From assembly GCA_965216195.1 (NCBI GenBank), contig OZ244151.1:2046001-2110000 (forward strand): a stretch of DNA of 64,000 nt. The letters run 5' to 3'. Positions 34,157 to 43,155 of the stretch are shown one piece after another. The DNA is from Aridibacter sp965216195. Its GTDB lineage: Bacteria; Acidobacteriota; Blastocatellia; Pyrinomonadales; Pyrinomonadaceae. How positions within the stretch are numbered: the first letter of the stretch is position 1; each line of letters begins with the position of its first letter. The notes under the pieces were generated by a model, which saw only the letters and a list, made by a program, of their open reading frames with translations, was not told the origin of the DNA and did no database searches. Position numbers and translations under genes: made by a program.

Positions 34157-34517
34157 GAAATACGAAAACTTGACGGGTAAAGTCCTTGAAGCCTGTTTTG
34201 AGGTTAGCAAAGAACTAGGCGCGGGCTTTCTAGAGTCAGTTTACGAAAACGCCCTTTTAGTTGCCCTGAAGCAAAAAGGGATTGATGTGGTGGCTCAAGT
34301 TCCCCTAAAAGTGAAGTTTCGGGGAGTGATAGTGGGCAACTTTTACGTCGACCTTCTGGTCGAAGACAAGGTTCTTGTTGAGCTTAAAGCGGTCAGTCGC
34401 GTGCTTAACGAACACAAGGCGCAAACCATTAACTATTTGAAGGCAACTGGGATTGAGGTTGGTCTACTTGTAAATTTCGGCACACCAAAAATAGAGTATC
34501 ATCGTTTACACGGTTAG
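34155..34517 (+). CDS. GxxExxY family protein (PD-(D/E)XK-like)
   Basis: 120 residues. The name motif is GFLESVYENAL (G-x2-E-x2-Y), followed by FYVDLLVEDKVLVELKAVSR. In that segment, Asp, Glu-x-Lys match the PD-(D/E)XK nuclease-like core noted for the family, and a final NFGTPKIEYHR. The family is widespread and often solitary, and its cellular role has not been established. The gene is tightly framed by inverted 9-mer repeats and sits 24 nt after the 2Fe-2S gene stop. It looks like an inserted cassette with its own flanks, not an operon partner. Confidence 0.85.
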   Translation: MKYENLTGKVLEACFEVSKELGAGFLESVYENALLVALKQKGIDVVAQVPLKVKFRGVIVGNFYVDLLVEDKVLVELKAVSRVLNEHKAQTINYLKATGIEVGLLVNFGTPKIEYHRLHG

Positions 34518-34518
34518 T

Positions 34519-34546
34519 AATCCTGTATATCTTGTTCATCCTGTTT
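34519..34546 (+). repeat. Right 9-mer repeat flank of the GxxExxY gene
   Basis: Three 9-nt units (ATCCTGTAT, ATCTTGTTC, ATCCTGTTT) starting 2 nt after the stop. It is the inverted counterpart of the left flank: ATATCTTGTTCATCCTGT against ACAGGATGTACAAGATAT, 17 of 18 matching. Confidence 0.8.
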
Positions 34547-35435
34547 GAATTTTCTTCCAGTGAATAAGCTAAGCCAGTCACAACATTTCCCACCTATTCT
34601 CCTCGTTCTACTCGCCGTGCTGCTTTGGTCCACCGGCGGGTTATTTATAAAACTCACCTCCCTCGATGCCTTTCACGTAAATTTTGGACGGGCGCTTTTT
34701 GCCGCTATTACAGTAGGGATTTTTATCGCCGTAAGACGGCAACTCAAATTCGATTGGTTTATTGTTTTCACATCGCTTTTCTACGCCGGAACCCTCACGG
34801 CATTCGTCTACGCCAACAAAAATACAACCGCCGCAAACGCAATTTTCCTTCAATACACCGCTCCGATTTACATACTGATTCTCGCACCTTTCATTTTAAA
34901 GGAGAAATTCCGGGCGACAGATTTGATAACGGTGATCGTTTGTTTGGTTGGAATGAGTTTGTTTTTCCTCGAAGCCCCAAACGAACAAAACACCCTTGCG
35001 ACAAATATTTTTGGAGGAAACATCGCAGGATTGATTTCAGGAGTCTGCCTCGGGCTTTATTTCATTTTCCTGCGACATCCGCGTTCGCTAAGATTTAATC
35101 CAGCGCTTTCGGTTTTATATGGAAATCTAATTATCGTAATTTTTATGCTGCCGTTTCTCGTTAGCAATCCACAGATTCCGACAACTAAAGACATTCTCGC
35201 AATTTCGTACTTAGGGATTTTCCAGATCGGCGTTGCGTACATCTTTTTCACTTACGGAGTTGCGCGTGGAGTTCGTTCCCTTGACGCAAGCATCATAGGT
35301 TTTATTGAGCCGCTGTTAAACCCGGTTTGGGTATTCTTGTTTGCTCATGAGCGCCCAGGTATTTGGGCAATTCTAGGCGGACTAATAATTATTTCGGCGA
35401 TTTTTTTGCAAACTCTTTTCGCGCGAAAACGCTAA
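34545..35435 (+). CDS. EamA/DMT-family transporter
   Basis: About 296 residues from a TTG at 34545; a GTG at 34560 (residue 6) is an equal candidate, and neither has a clear Shine-Dalgarno. Ten hydrophobic segments in two repeats are visible, each typical of EamA: the first with LLWSTGGLFIKLTSLDAFHV, the second with FGGNIAGLISGVCLGLYFIF-like and SIIGFIEPLLNPVWVFLF. It is an inner-membrane drug/metabolite superfamily permease; the substrate cannot be told from sequence. The start region overlaps the right flank of the GxxExxY cassette, so insertion of that cassette may have replaced the original translation start. Confidence 0.85.
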   Translation: MNFLPVNKLSQSQHFPPILLVLLAVLLWSTGGLFIKLTSLDAFHVNFGRALFAAITVGIFIAVRRQLKFDWFIVFTSLFYAGTLTAFVYANKNTTAANAIFLQYTAPIYILILAPFILKEKFRATDLITVIVCLVGMSLFFLEAPNEQNTLATNIFGGNIAGLISGVCLGLYFIFLRHPRSLRFNPALSVLYGNLIIVIFMLPFLVSNPQIPTTKDILAISYLGIFQIGVAYIFFTYGVARGVRSLDASIIGFIEPLLNPVWVFLFAHERPGIWAILGGLIIISAIFLQTLFARKR

Positions 35436-35634
35436 GAAATAGTAGGCGAAACCGGATAGTTCGGGTCTTAGTTGTCGTCGTCTGGAATGGACTTCCAACT
35501 GCTTTAATCTTTTCAGATGTGTTGTTATACTGAGAGAATATTGTTAACAGAATTTAAAAAACAACCTTTCCTTTATAGATTTTAGAGTTTTTTAATGACT
35601 TTATTATTTCTGAAATGCTTTGGGAGAAATTTTT

Positions 35635-37533
35635 ATGACAAACCTAAATATTCCATCTACCGTTACCAACAAGCAACTGATCGCCTGGGTAACAAAAACT
35701 GCAGAACACTGTAAACCGAAAGATATCTATTGGTGCGATGGTTCGGAGGAAGAATATGACCGACTCTGTGAAGAAATGGTTGACGCCGGTACCTTCACCC
35801 GCCTGAACCATGAAAAGCGTCCTAATTCCTTCCTTGCACGCTCACACCCAAGCGATGTAGCCAGGGTGGAAGATCGAACCTACATTTGTTCGGTAGCTAA
35901 GGGCGATGCCGGTCCGACGAACAATTGGATGAATCCTAAGGAAATGAAGTCGATCCTAAATGACAAGTTTGCGGGTTGTATGAAAGGCCGGACGATGTAT
36001 GTCATACCTTTCTGTATGGGACCAATCGGCTCACCGATCTCTCAATTTGGCGTTGAAATCTCAGATTCGGCATATGTTGCTGTAAATATGAAGATCATGA
36101 CCCGTATGGGTACCCAGGCCCTCGAAGCTCTTGGCGATGGTGATTTTGTAGATTGCCTGCATTCAGTCGGGATGCCCCTTGAGGACGGACAAGAAGATGT
36201 AGTCTGGCCATGCTCGCCTGACCCAAAAGATAAGTATATTGTTCACTTTCCGGAAGACCGTTCGATAGTTTCATATGGTTCGGGTTACGGCGGAAACGCC
36301 CTTTTGGGCAAGAAGTGTCACGCTCTGAGAATTGCTTCAAACAGCGGCCGCGATGAAGGATGGCTCGCCGAGCACATGCTGATCGTCGGAGTTGAATCCC
36401 CGGATGGCAAGAAGGATTACGTTTGCGGCGCTTTCCCTAGCGCTTGCGGTAAAACCAATTTCGCGATGCTTGTTCCACCAAAGCCTTTTCAAGAGGAAGG
36501 CTGGAAAGTGACGACAGTGGGAGACGACATTGCATGGATCAAACCCAACGAAGAAGGAACACTCCTGGCGATTAACCCCGAAAATGGATTTTTTGGCGTC
36601 GCCCCGGGTACAAACTACAAAACGAATCCAAATGCGATGGATTCAATCAAGGAAAACGCGATCTTTACAAACGTTGCTTTGACCGACGATGGCGATGTTT
36701 GGTGGGAAGGTATGGACGGCGATCCACCAGATCACGCAATAGACTGGCATGGCAATGACTGGACTCCGGCGAGCGAAAATCCCGCTGCTCATCCGAACGC
36801 ACGATTTACGGCTCCGATCGAGCAGTGCCCGGTGGTCGACGAACATTTCGATAATCCGGACGGCGTCCCAATTTCAGCCTTTATCTTTGGTGGACGCAGA
36901 AATTCGGTGGTTCCTTTGGTGATGCAGTCGTTTAACTGGGCTTTTGGCGTTTACATGGCCGCAACTATGGGCTCTGAAATGACGGCAGCTGCCTTTGGCA
37001 ATATCGGTGAAGTTCGACGCGATCCTTTCGCAATGCTTCCGTTTGCCGGATATCACATGGGAGATTACTTCTCTCATTGGCTCGATTTCGGTCGCAGCAT
37101 ACCGGAACCTCCGCGAATCTTTTCGGTCAACTGGTTCAGAAAGGGCGAGAACGGAGAATTCTTGTGGGACGGCTTTGGCGAAAATATGCGCGTGTTAAAA
37201 TGGGTCGTTGAGCGCGCTAGAGGAAGGTCGCTTGGGGTCGAGACACCTCTCGGTTGGCAGCCTAAATACGAACATATGGACTGGCGGGGAATGGAAGATT
37301 TCACCGAGGAAGATTTCGATAAGGTTATGGATCTAGACCGGGATCTGTGGCTCCAGGAAATTGCCTCGCATGACGATCTGTTTTTCAAACTCTACGACCG
37401 CCTGCCAAAAGAACTCACATTTGTTCGCGAACTTCTAGTTTCGAACCTATGGCGTCAACCCGAACTCGGGCTCGCAGCACCTAGACCTTCGGACAATGCC
37501 CAAACTCCAAAGGCAGCCGGGAAAGGTGAGTAA
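35635..37533 (+). CDS. pckG: Phosphoenolpyruvate carboxykinase (GTP)
   Basis: 632 residues from the ATG at 35635 (MTNLNIPSTVTNKQLIAWVT), preceded by GGGAGAAA. GTP-type features: TYICSVAKGDAGPTNNWMNP, the kinase-1 loop GAFPSACGKTNFAMLVPP, GDDIAWI (kinase 2) and the GTP-binding region around FSVNWFRKGENGEFLWDGFG. It converts oxaloacetate plus GTP to PEP, CO2 and GDP, the committed step of gluconeogenesis, or the reverse in anaplerosis. It is monocistronic: 199 bp non-coding upstream and a terminator downstream (37561-37589). A TATACT-like -10 at about 35526 has no good partner -35. Confidence 0.97.
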   Translation: MTNLNIPSTVTNKQLIAWVTKTAEHCKPKDIYWCDGSEEEYDRLCEEMVDAGTFTRLNHEKRPNSFLARSHPSDVARVEDRTYICSVAKGDAGPTNNWMNPKEMKSILNDKFAGCMKGRTMYVIPFCMGPIGSPISQFGVEISDSAYVAVNMKIMTRMGTQALEALGDGDFVDCLHSVGMPLEDGQEDVVWPCSPDPKDKYIVHFPEDRSIVSYGSGYGGNALLGKKCHALRIASNSGRDEGWLAEHMLIVGVESPDGKKDYVCGAFPSACGKTNFAMLVPPKPFQEEGWKVTTVGDDIAWIKPNEEGTLLAINPENGFFGVAPGTNYKTNPNAMDSIKENAIFTNVALTDDGDVWWEGMDGDPPDHAIDWHGNDWTPASENPAAHPNARFTAPIEQCPVVDEHFDNPDGVPISAFIFGGRRNSVVPLVMQSFNWAFGVYMAATMGSEMTAAAFGNIGEVRRDPFAMLPFAGYHMGDYFSHWLDFGRSIPEPPRIFSVNWFRKGENGEFLWDGFGENMRVLKWVVERARGRSLGVETPLGWQPKYEHMDWRGMEDFTEEDFDKVMDLDRDLWLQEIASHDDLFFKLYDRLPKELTFVRELLVSNLWRQPELGLAAPRPSDNAQTPKAAGKGE

Positions 37534-37560
37534 CCTGGTCGGTGGAAGAAAGATTTTTGT

Positions 37561-37589
37561 AAAGGCGGTTATCTCGGCCGCCTTTTTTT
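37561..37589 (+). terminator. Rho-independent terminator of pckG
   Basis: AAAGGCGG, a 9-nt loop, CCGCCTTT followed by more Ts. Eight perfect pairs; 27 nt after the pckG stop and between converging genes. The reverse strand lacks a good T-run, so it serves mainly the plus strand. Confidence 0.85.
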
Positions 37590-37608
37590 GTACTTTTTAA
37601 AAGGCGAG

Positions 37609-38973
37609 TTAGCCGATTTTCATGTCCCTTATTTTTGCGTGGAGAGCACTTCGCGAAATCCCGATTTCTCGAGCGGTCTTTGATACGTTTCCTTCGTTTT
37701 TCTCTAGCCGTTTCTCGATAAATACCTTTTCGAAGTTCCGCGATGCGCTTTTGAGATTTCCGTTGAGGTCACTTTCAGAAAAACTACCGTCAATCATTTT
37801 ACTTCCGCCACCGAAACTTTCCGGCAAACCGGAAACCCGGACGTGATTACCAGGATTTGTGACCACAAGCAATTCTATTAAGTTCTCCAATTCGCGAACA
37901 TTACCTTCCCAAGAACAACCTTCAAAGCGTTTAAAAACTTCTTGATCGATCGTGATCGATCTTCCCTTTTCGCGGCAAAATTTCTCAAGAAAATGTTGTG
38001 TTAGCAGTCTTATATCACCCTCTCGATCCCGAAGGGGCGGAAGTTTTATCGTTGCAACTGCCAGCCTGTAGTATAGGTCCTGCCGAAACTTTCCGTCTTT
38101 TGCGAGCGTTTCCAAATCTTGATTCGAAGCCGCTATGAATCTTACATCAATCTCGATTTCATCGGTCCCGCCAACCCTTCTAATTTTGCGGTCTTCAATA
38201 GCGCGAAGCAATTTAGCTTGCATGCTTAGAGGCATCGAACTTATTTCATCTAAAAACAGGGTGCCATTATTAGCTACCTCAAACAATCCTGGTTTCGTCG
38301 TCTTCGCGTCGGTAAACGCACCTTTTTCATGTCCGAAAAGTTCGCTCTCGAGAAGCTGCTCTGGAAACGCCCCGCAGTTTACAGCGACGAAGGGGTGCAC
38401 TACTCGAGGGCTATTGTAGTGAATAGCGTTTGCTATCAATTCTTTTCCCGTTCCGCTTTCACCGATTAGAAGAACAGAGATATTGCCGTCAAACGCAAGA
38501 GGTTTTATCTTTTCGATCAAGCGCACCATCACATCGCTCTTTCCAACGATTTTGCCCAACTGAAATTTTCCGGCGAGCTCTCTTCGAAGCCTTTTATTTT
38601 CTTCTACGAGTTCTCGGCGGGAGAGTATCTTATCGACTTTTATCGATATCTCCGCAAGCTGCAAAGGTTTTGTGAGATAGTCGGCAGCGCCCAGTTTCAT
38701 TGCCTCAACCGCGGTTTCAACGCTCCCAAATGCCGTCATAATCATTATCGGCGTTTCGTTGCCGCTTTCTCTTAGTGCTTCGAGCAATTCGATGCCGCCC
38801 ATTTTTGGCATTTGAAGATCGGTGACAATCAAATCGAAGTTTTCATCCTCGATTCGACGTAAACCTTCTTGTCCATTAGCGCATGTAACGACTTTATTTC
38901 CCTCTTTTGCAAGATGCAATTCAATAACTCGCCGGAGCTGCTGTTCGTCATCAATGATTAGAATTTTCGGCAT
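37609..38973 (-). CDS. Sigma-54-dependent response regulator (NtrC family)
   Basis: 454 residues. Receiver domain 1-115 with the phospho-acceptor D52 (LIVTDLQMPKMGG) and K102 region (YLTKPLQ). AAA+ domain with Walker A GESGTGKE (171-178), the sigma-54 contact loop GAFTDA (218-223), LFLDEISSMPLSMQAKLLRA and an Arg finger region. C-terminal Fis-type helix-turn-helix NVSKTAREIGISRSALHAKI. It activates sigma-54 promoters when phosphorylated, presumably by the histidine kinase encoded 6 nt upstream. Its targets are unknown; the upstream lipoprotein gene may be one. Confidence 0.95.
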   Translation of the reverse strand: MPKILIIDDEQQLRRVIELHLAKEGNKVVTCANGQEGLRRIEDENFDLIVTDLQMPKMGGIELLEALRESGNETPIMIMTAFGSVETAVEAMKLGAADYLTKPLQLAEISIKVDKILSRRELVEENKRLRRELAGKFQLGKIVGKSDVMVRLIEKIKPLAFDGNISVLLIGESGTGKELIANAIHYNSPRVVHPFVAVNCGAFPEQLLESELFGHEKGAFTDAKTTKPGLFEVANNGTLFLDEISSMPLSMQAKLLRAIEDRKIRRVGGTDEIEIDVRFIAASNQDLETLAKDGKFRQDLYYRLAVATIKLPPLRDREGDIRLLTQHFLEKFCREKGRSITIDQEVFKRFEGCSWEGNVRELENLIELLVVTNPGNHVRVSGLPESFGGGSKMIDGSFSESDLNGNLKSASRNFEKVFIEKRLEKNEGNVSKTAREIGISRSALHAKIRDMKIG

Positions 38974-38979
38974 AGAAGA

Positions 38980-40800
38980 TTAAACCGCCGGTAAAGAAAC
39001 TGTAAACGTCGTGCCCGATCCAACTTCGCTTTCCACGTCAATTTTCCCCTCGTGCGCGCCGACAATGTTTGATGCGATAGCGAGCCCTAGGCCGCTCCCG
39101 CTCGTTTTGGTAGAAAAGAATGGGTAGAAAATCTGCGGTAAATCTTCTTCTTCAATTCCGGCACCATTATCCGAAACTTTGATAACAGCTTCGGACGGAC
39201 GTTCGGGGTAGGTGTAGTCAGTCGTTACTGAAATCCTGCCGTTCTCGTCAACCGCGTCGATTGCGTTTATCAAAAGATTTGAAACGACGCTTACGAGCTT
39301 TTCCTCGTCCGCTTCAATCTTCGGAATAGAAGCGGAAAGTGAGATGTCGATCTCGGCGTTTTTGCTCTCAAGATTCTCTTTAACAAAAGGCAACGATTTC
39401 TCGACAACCCGATTTATATCAACCTTACTTTTTTCCAGAACCGGTGTACGGTAATAACTCTTCAAATTCGCAAGAAGATCCGTGAAACCTTTCAGCCCTT
39501 GCTTCATTTCGTCAAGATAATCATGCATCGGATCGCTCTCTTTGAGCTCCGAATCAAGATACTGCACCCAAAGGCTTATCCCGCTTACACGGTTCTGAAT
39601 TTCGTGAGATATACGCGCCGTCATTTCGCCCATCGTGGCAAGCTTTGCAGATTGCACGAGCTGACCCTGATAGCTTTTCAAATCAGCGTTCATGCGTTTT
39701 ACTGCCAAAGCGAGGTCCTCGATTTCGTCACCGCTTCTTATGTCCAAATCAGCGATCGGATCCCCTCGCGCAATCCTGGTGGTAGCAAAACTCACCTTTT
39801 CAATTGGGTTTGTGAGTCGTTTAGCAAAAGCGTCTGCCGCAAGATACATAACACCGACGGCAAGTGCGGTAACGCCAAGAAAAACAAAAAGAAAAGAATT
39901 CCCCTTCCAACCCGTAGGATCTTCTTCCAATATTCCAAAAAACCAACGACTTCCTTTCTCTGCTTCGAGCATGGGATGAGGTGGAAAAAAGTAAGCAGGT
40001 TTCACTGAGAAATTTAAAGAATTGGTGTCTAATGGGAACATCCTTTCATCCTCACCCAGCGTTTCTTCAGCGAGAATATCGGAAGCGGCTTCTGCGAGCT
40101 CCGACTCCGTAAGCCCGGGAATTTTCAATTCATCCGAAAGTCCTGCAAACAGTTGCCCCTGATCGTCAAACAAAAAAACCGTTAGTTTTTTGCGAGCGAG
40201 CGACTTCAGTCCGGATTCAAATACAGCCGTGTCGAGAGTTAATATCATAAACCCCAGAAAATCCTTACTGTCGGCAACCTGCGCAACGAAAATTGAAACG
40301 TACCTGTCACCGTCTGCGATTCGGATAGGCGCCTGATAATAGTATCCGCGATTATGTAGGCTTAAACCGCGACGAAAAAAATCTTCGGACTTTACCGATC
40401 TACTATTCTCCTCATCTTGAAGTCGGCTAAATCCGATACGTTCTGTGCCGGATTTATCAACGAGCGAAAGTTTCAAATAAAACGGATTTTGATCAAAGAA
40501 AAATTTTATCGCCTCTTTTGCCTGAAGTTTAAAATTGTCCGTTTGGTTCGAATTCTCAATCTCCGCCTTCAGATATGACGCTACCGAGGACAGATTTGCG
40601 AGCAGTTGGACGTCCTTACCAGTTTGATCAACCTCGTGACGTACTCCGGATATGATCTGGCTAAAGGCTCGTGCTTTTTCCTCTCTTCTCTCGATCTGAT
40701 TTGCCCGAATTACAAAGTAGTAGTTTGCGGTAGCCAGACCGATTAGCGGTAGCAAGATCAGAGGGAGTGTATAAAAAAGGATTTTACTTCGAAGCTTCAT
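38980..40800 (-). CDS. Membrane sensor histidine kinase
   Basis: 606 residues. TM1 about 8-32, a periplasmic dCache-like sensor about 33-298 (FFDQNPFYLKLSLVDKSGTE, GYYYQAPIRIADGDRYVSIF), TM2 about 303-325, HAMP about 326-380, a HisKA-type dimerisation helix with phospho-His H399 (EMTARISHEIQNRVSGISL), and a HATPase domain with N box NLLINAIDAVDENG, G1 DNGAGIEEEDLP, F box FYPFFSTK and G2 GSGLGLAIASNIVG. It is the partner of the NtrC-type regulator 6 nt downstream. Its ATG lies inside the end of the sialidase-like gene (17-nt overlap), so the lipoprotein, kinase and regulator are likely translationally coupled. Confidence 0.94.
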   Translation of the reverse strand: MKLRSKILFYTLPLILLPLIGLATANYYFVIRANQIERREEKARAFSQIISGVRHEVDQTGKDVQLLANLSSVASYLKAEIENSNQTDNFKLQAKEAIKFFFDQNPFYLKLSLVDKSGTERIGFSRLQDEENSRSVKSEDFFRRGLSLHNRGYYYQAPIRIADGDRYVSIFVAQVADSKDFLGFMILTLDTAVFESGLKSLARKKLTVFLFDDQGQLFAGLSDELKIPGLTESELAEAASDILAEETLGEDERMFPLDTNSLNFSVKPAYFFPPHPMLEAEKGSRWFFGILEEDPTGWKGNSFLFVFLGVTALAVGVMYLAADAFAKRLTNPIEKVSFATTRIARGDPIADLDIRSGDEIEDLALAVKRMNADLKSYQGQLVQSAKLATMGEMTARISHEIQNRVSGISLWVQYLDSELKESDPMHDYLDEMKQGLKGFTDLLANLKSYYRTPVLEKSKVDINRVVEKSLPFVKENLESKNAEIDISLSASIPKIEADEEKLVSVVSNLLINAIDAVDENGRISVTTDYTYPERPSEAVIKVSDNGAGIEEEDLPQIFYPFFSTKTSGSGLGLAIASNIVGAHEGKIDVESEVGSGTTFTVSLPAV

Positions 40801-42739
40801 CCCTCAACTCATAAATCGCAATGTCATCAAAATAGGTTGGCGGATGTATCCAACCTCCGATTCCGAATTTACCATTCTTAAGCACGAGATCACTCTTAAA
40901 ACTCAATCTCAAACGACTATCCACGTAGTAATCTACCTGGTCCGGGGTTACGACCAAGACAAACTCATACCAACGCCCCTGGCGATATGGAAACGGCACT
41001 TGCGCGAGAACTCTGCCCCCCGATTGATGCAAGCCCTTTTCAAGAGCGTCATCTTTTAAACTCAACCATGTACCATGACGGAACAGATTCTTAATAACGT
41101 AATGCCGTAAATCGTTTGAACGGAAATAAATGTCTGCATTCCCGTGACGGGTTTCGTCGAGCTTAAATTTACCCTTCAAAACATAACTTTCCGGCTCATC
41201 AAATCCAGCATAGGCAACAAACGCTCTATCTTCTACAGGGAGCGCTTTTCCATACGGTCGGCTTCCTCTGAAAGCTCCACCAACAACTGACCACGCTCCT
41301 TTCTTTGCAATCCAGTTTTTTTCCGATGTTTCGGACGAGAAATCGTCTTCAAAAAGCTTGTTGCCCAATGAATACTCAATAAGTTTTGGACTGCCCATAG
41401 ATTCCCGCTTCCTCGATTCAGCGAACAGCATTTCATCAGTTTTCTCAAGTATCAAAATTTTCTTGGTCTTCGGCCTGCCGTACGTCATATCTGTCCACCA
41501 CGTCACCAAACTTCCTTCACCTACTCGCGATATACCGTGTGTCGCATAAACCATCTCTTCCCTACCGGAAATTTCAATTTTTGGTGCCCACGTTCTCCCG
41601 AAATCCCTCGAGTAGCTAAAGACAAACTGATTGAACAAAGTATTTTCTGTTGTCATCCACAAACAATAAAGCGTTCCATCCGGATCCTGAATCAAACGCG
41701 GCGCGTCCTGCCGTCCAGCTTTTATCTTATTTACGCGTTGATTCTCCCCCCACGTTTCGCCATTGTCGACCGAGCGAGCCGAATAGATATTCCAGTCATT
41801 ATCGTTTTCCACTCCTTTTTCGCGGAAATCTGCGAAAACAACAAATAATTCTTCGCCGCTAATCGCAGCACTCATCCAATGCTGCCACACATGATCGTCA
41901 TCGTCATTTATCTTTTTGCTCAGCGCCCACGTTTCGCCCTTGTCATCCGAATAAGAGTGGCGAATATCATAAAGGGTTTTTTGATCCCGGAAATCCTGCC
42001 AAATAGCATGCAAACGTCCGGTATCGGAAATAAGCAAAATTGCTTGTCCTTGGCTACCTTTTCTAAAGTCTTTTTCTATCTGAATGTTGCGGCTCCACGA
42101 TTTGCCTCCATCGTCAGAACGCGAAAAAAATAGCTGAGTCGCTCCGGCTTTTCCTTGCATCCAAGAGCAATAAACCTCGTCATCACCGTGATGTACTAGA
42201 GTAAAAGCGCCATACACGTTGCTTTTGCCTTCGTTTACACGAACCGGTTTGTTCCAATTCTTGTAGGTTCTGTCAGTTCGTGTATAGAACTTATTTTGTC
42301 GATTTTTTTCCCGTTCGGAAAGTTCCTCGTTAATAACGGCAGCCAGCCCACCCTCAAAAAAGTGAAAAACGATACGACGCGATTTACTCTTCACCCCAGG
42401 AACCATCTCGCCTGCGTTATACTCCTCGCTAAAGCTTCTCGCGCCATCGACCGATATCCTGAAAAAATTTCCAAGCTCCTTTCCGGTCGCCTTATCTTTC
42501 TTTATATAATGAACAAGAAACCTCTCATCAATCGGATAAGGAATTCCAATTATCTCAAACTCAAACTTCTCCTCATCGCCAAGATCAAACTCTGCTTCAG
42601 ATACGGAAAAACGTTCGAAGCCGTCTGGTTCGGATGTCGTCGTCGCGTACGAACCGCAGGAAATACTTAGAATTGCACAAACGAATACCGCGAGAAAAAG
42701 CGTGGGAAACCGCCAGAATTTAAGAGGGAAAACAACCAT
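40784..42739 (-). CDS. Asp-box (BNR/sialidase-like) lipoprotein with C-terminal lectin-like domain
   Basis: 651 residues. N-terminal signal with a lipobox-like LSISC (C28). The middle is a beta-propeller type with at least four Asp boxes: SDDGGKSWSRN, SDDKGETWALS, SVDNGETWGEN and SRDFGRTWAPK (S-x-D-x-G-x-x-W). The last about 190 residues (from LFEDDFSSETSEKNWIAKKG) resemble a concanavalin/DUF1080-like fold (ADIYFRSNDLRHYVI, GIGGWIHPPTYFDDIAIYEL). Asp-box folds occur in sialidases and many non-catalytic binding proteins. I did not find the catalytic Arg triad, so hydrolase activity is unproven. As first gene of an operon with a sensor kinase, it could present or bind the sugar that the kinase senses. 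Confidence 0.75.
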   Translation of the reverse strand: MVVFPLKFWRFPTLFLAVFVCAILSISCGSYATTTSEPDGFERFSVSEAEFDLGDEEKFEFEIIGIPYPIDERFLVHYIKKDKATGKELGNFFRISVDGARSFSEEYNAGEMVPGVKSKSRRIVFHFFEGGLAAVINEELSEREKNRQNKFYTRTDRTYKNWNKPVRVNEGKSNVYGAFTLVHHGDDEVYCSWMQGKAGATQLFFSRSDDGGKSWSRNIQIEKDFRKGSQGQAILLISDTGRLHAIWQDFRDQKTLYDIRHSYSDDKGETWALSKKINDDDDHVWQHWMSAAISGEELFVVFADFREKGVENDNDWNIYSARSVDNGETWGENQRVNKIKAGRQDAPRLIQDPDGTLYCLWMTTENTLFNQFVFSYSRDFGRTWAPKIEISGREEMVYATHGISRVGEGSLVTWWTDMTYGRPKTKKILILEKTDEMLFAESRKRESMGSPKLIEYSLGNKLFEDDFSSETSEKNWIAKKGAWSVVGGAFRGSRPYGKALPVEDRAFVAYAGFDEPESYVLKGKFKLDETRHGNADIYFRSNDLRHYVIKNLFRHGTWLSLKDDALEKGLHQSGGRVLAQVPFPYRQGRWYEFVLVVTPDQVDYYVDSRLRLSFKSDLVLKNGKFGIGGWIHPPTYFDDIAIYELRDEASK

Positions 42740-43138
42740 CCGGTTTATAGATTCTTCAATTGCTAGTGTCCAAATGATAGCATGAAAATTAAAAACGCGG
42801 ACAAACCAATTCTAGCGCGAAACGATTTAATTTTTGGTTATCCGCAATCAGCAAAGAATTGCAGCGACACTACTTGAAGCTACTTTTTTGATCGCCGCTG
42901 CAGTTGCTTGCTGAATACCAAGCTCTTGGAACGCGGACGCTCCTATCCGCACTTTTAAGTCCCTCCGCTCACGGGCGAGGACAAGCCATCACCCCTACAT
43001 ATCATATTCCCGTCGATCCGCGTAAATTCGCGGGCTAGTCCCATCAACTAACACACTTACTTCGTGCGTGTTTCCGCATTTCTATCTGAGTTCATCTGCG
43101 TTAATCCGCGGCGGAATTTTTCATCCGCGACATCCGTG
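42740..43138. other. Repeat-rich non-coding gap
   Basis: About 400 bp. It contains the promoter region of the lipoprotein operon near 42750-42900, then a dispersed repeat copy (42928-43083) and a 25-bp direct repeat pair (43093-43155) that runs into the end of the response regulator gene. No gene was found. Confidence 0.6.
42928..43083 (+). repeat. Dispersed repeat copy A
   Basis: It shares blocks with 45721-45893 in the same orientation: GGAACGCGGAC(A/G)CTC..TCCGCA, CGCTCACGGGCGAGGACAAG followed by CCATC, and ACACACTTACTTCGTGCGTG followed by TTTC. The GCGGAC...GTCCGC-type core is a near-palindrome. REP- or MITE-like; no coding capacity. Confidence 0.75.
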
Positions 43139-43155
43139 TTAATCTGCGGCGGAAT
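43093..43155. repeat. Direct 25-bp repeat pair reaching into a gene end
   Basis: Units at 43093-43117 and 43131-43155 differ at 3 of 25 positions (CATCTGCGTTAATCCGCGG... against CATCCGTGTTAATCTGCGG...). The second unit supplies the last codons and TAA stop of the 129-residue response regulator. Confidence 0.8.
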
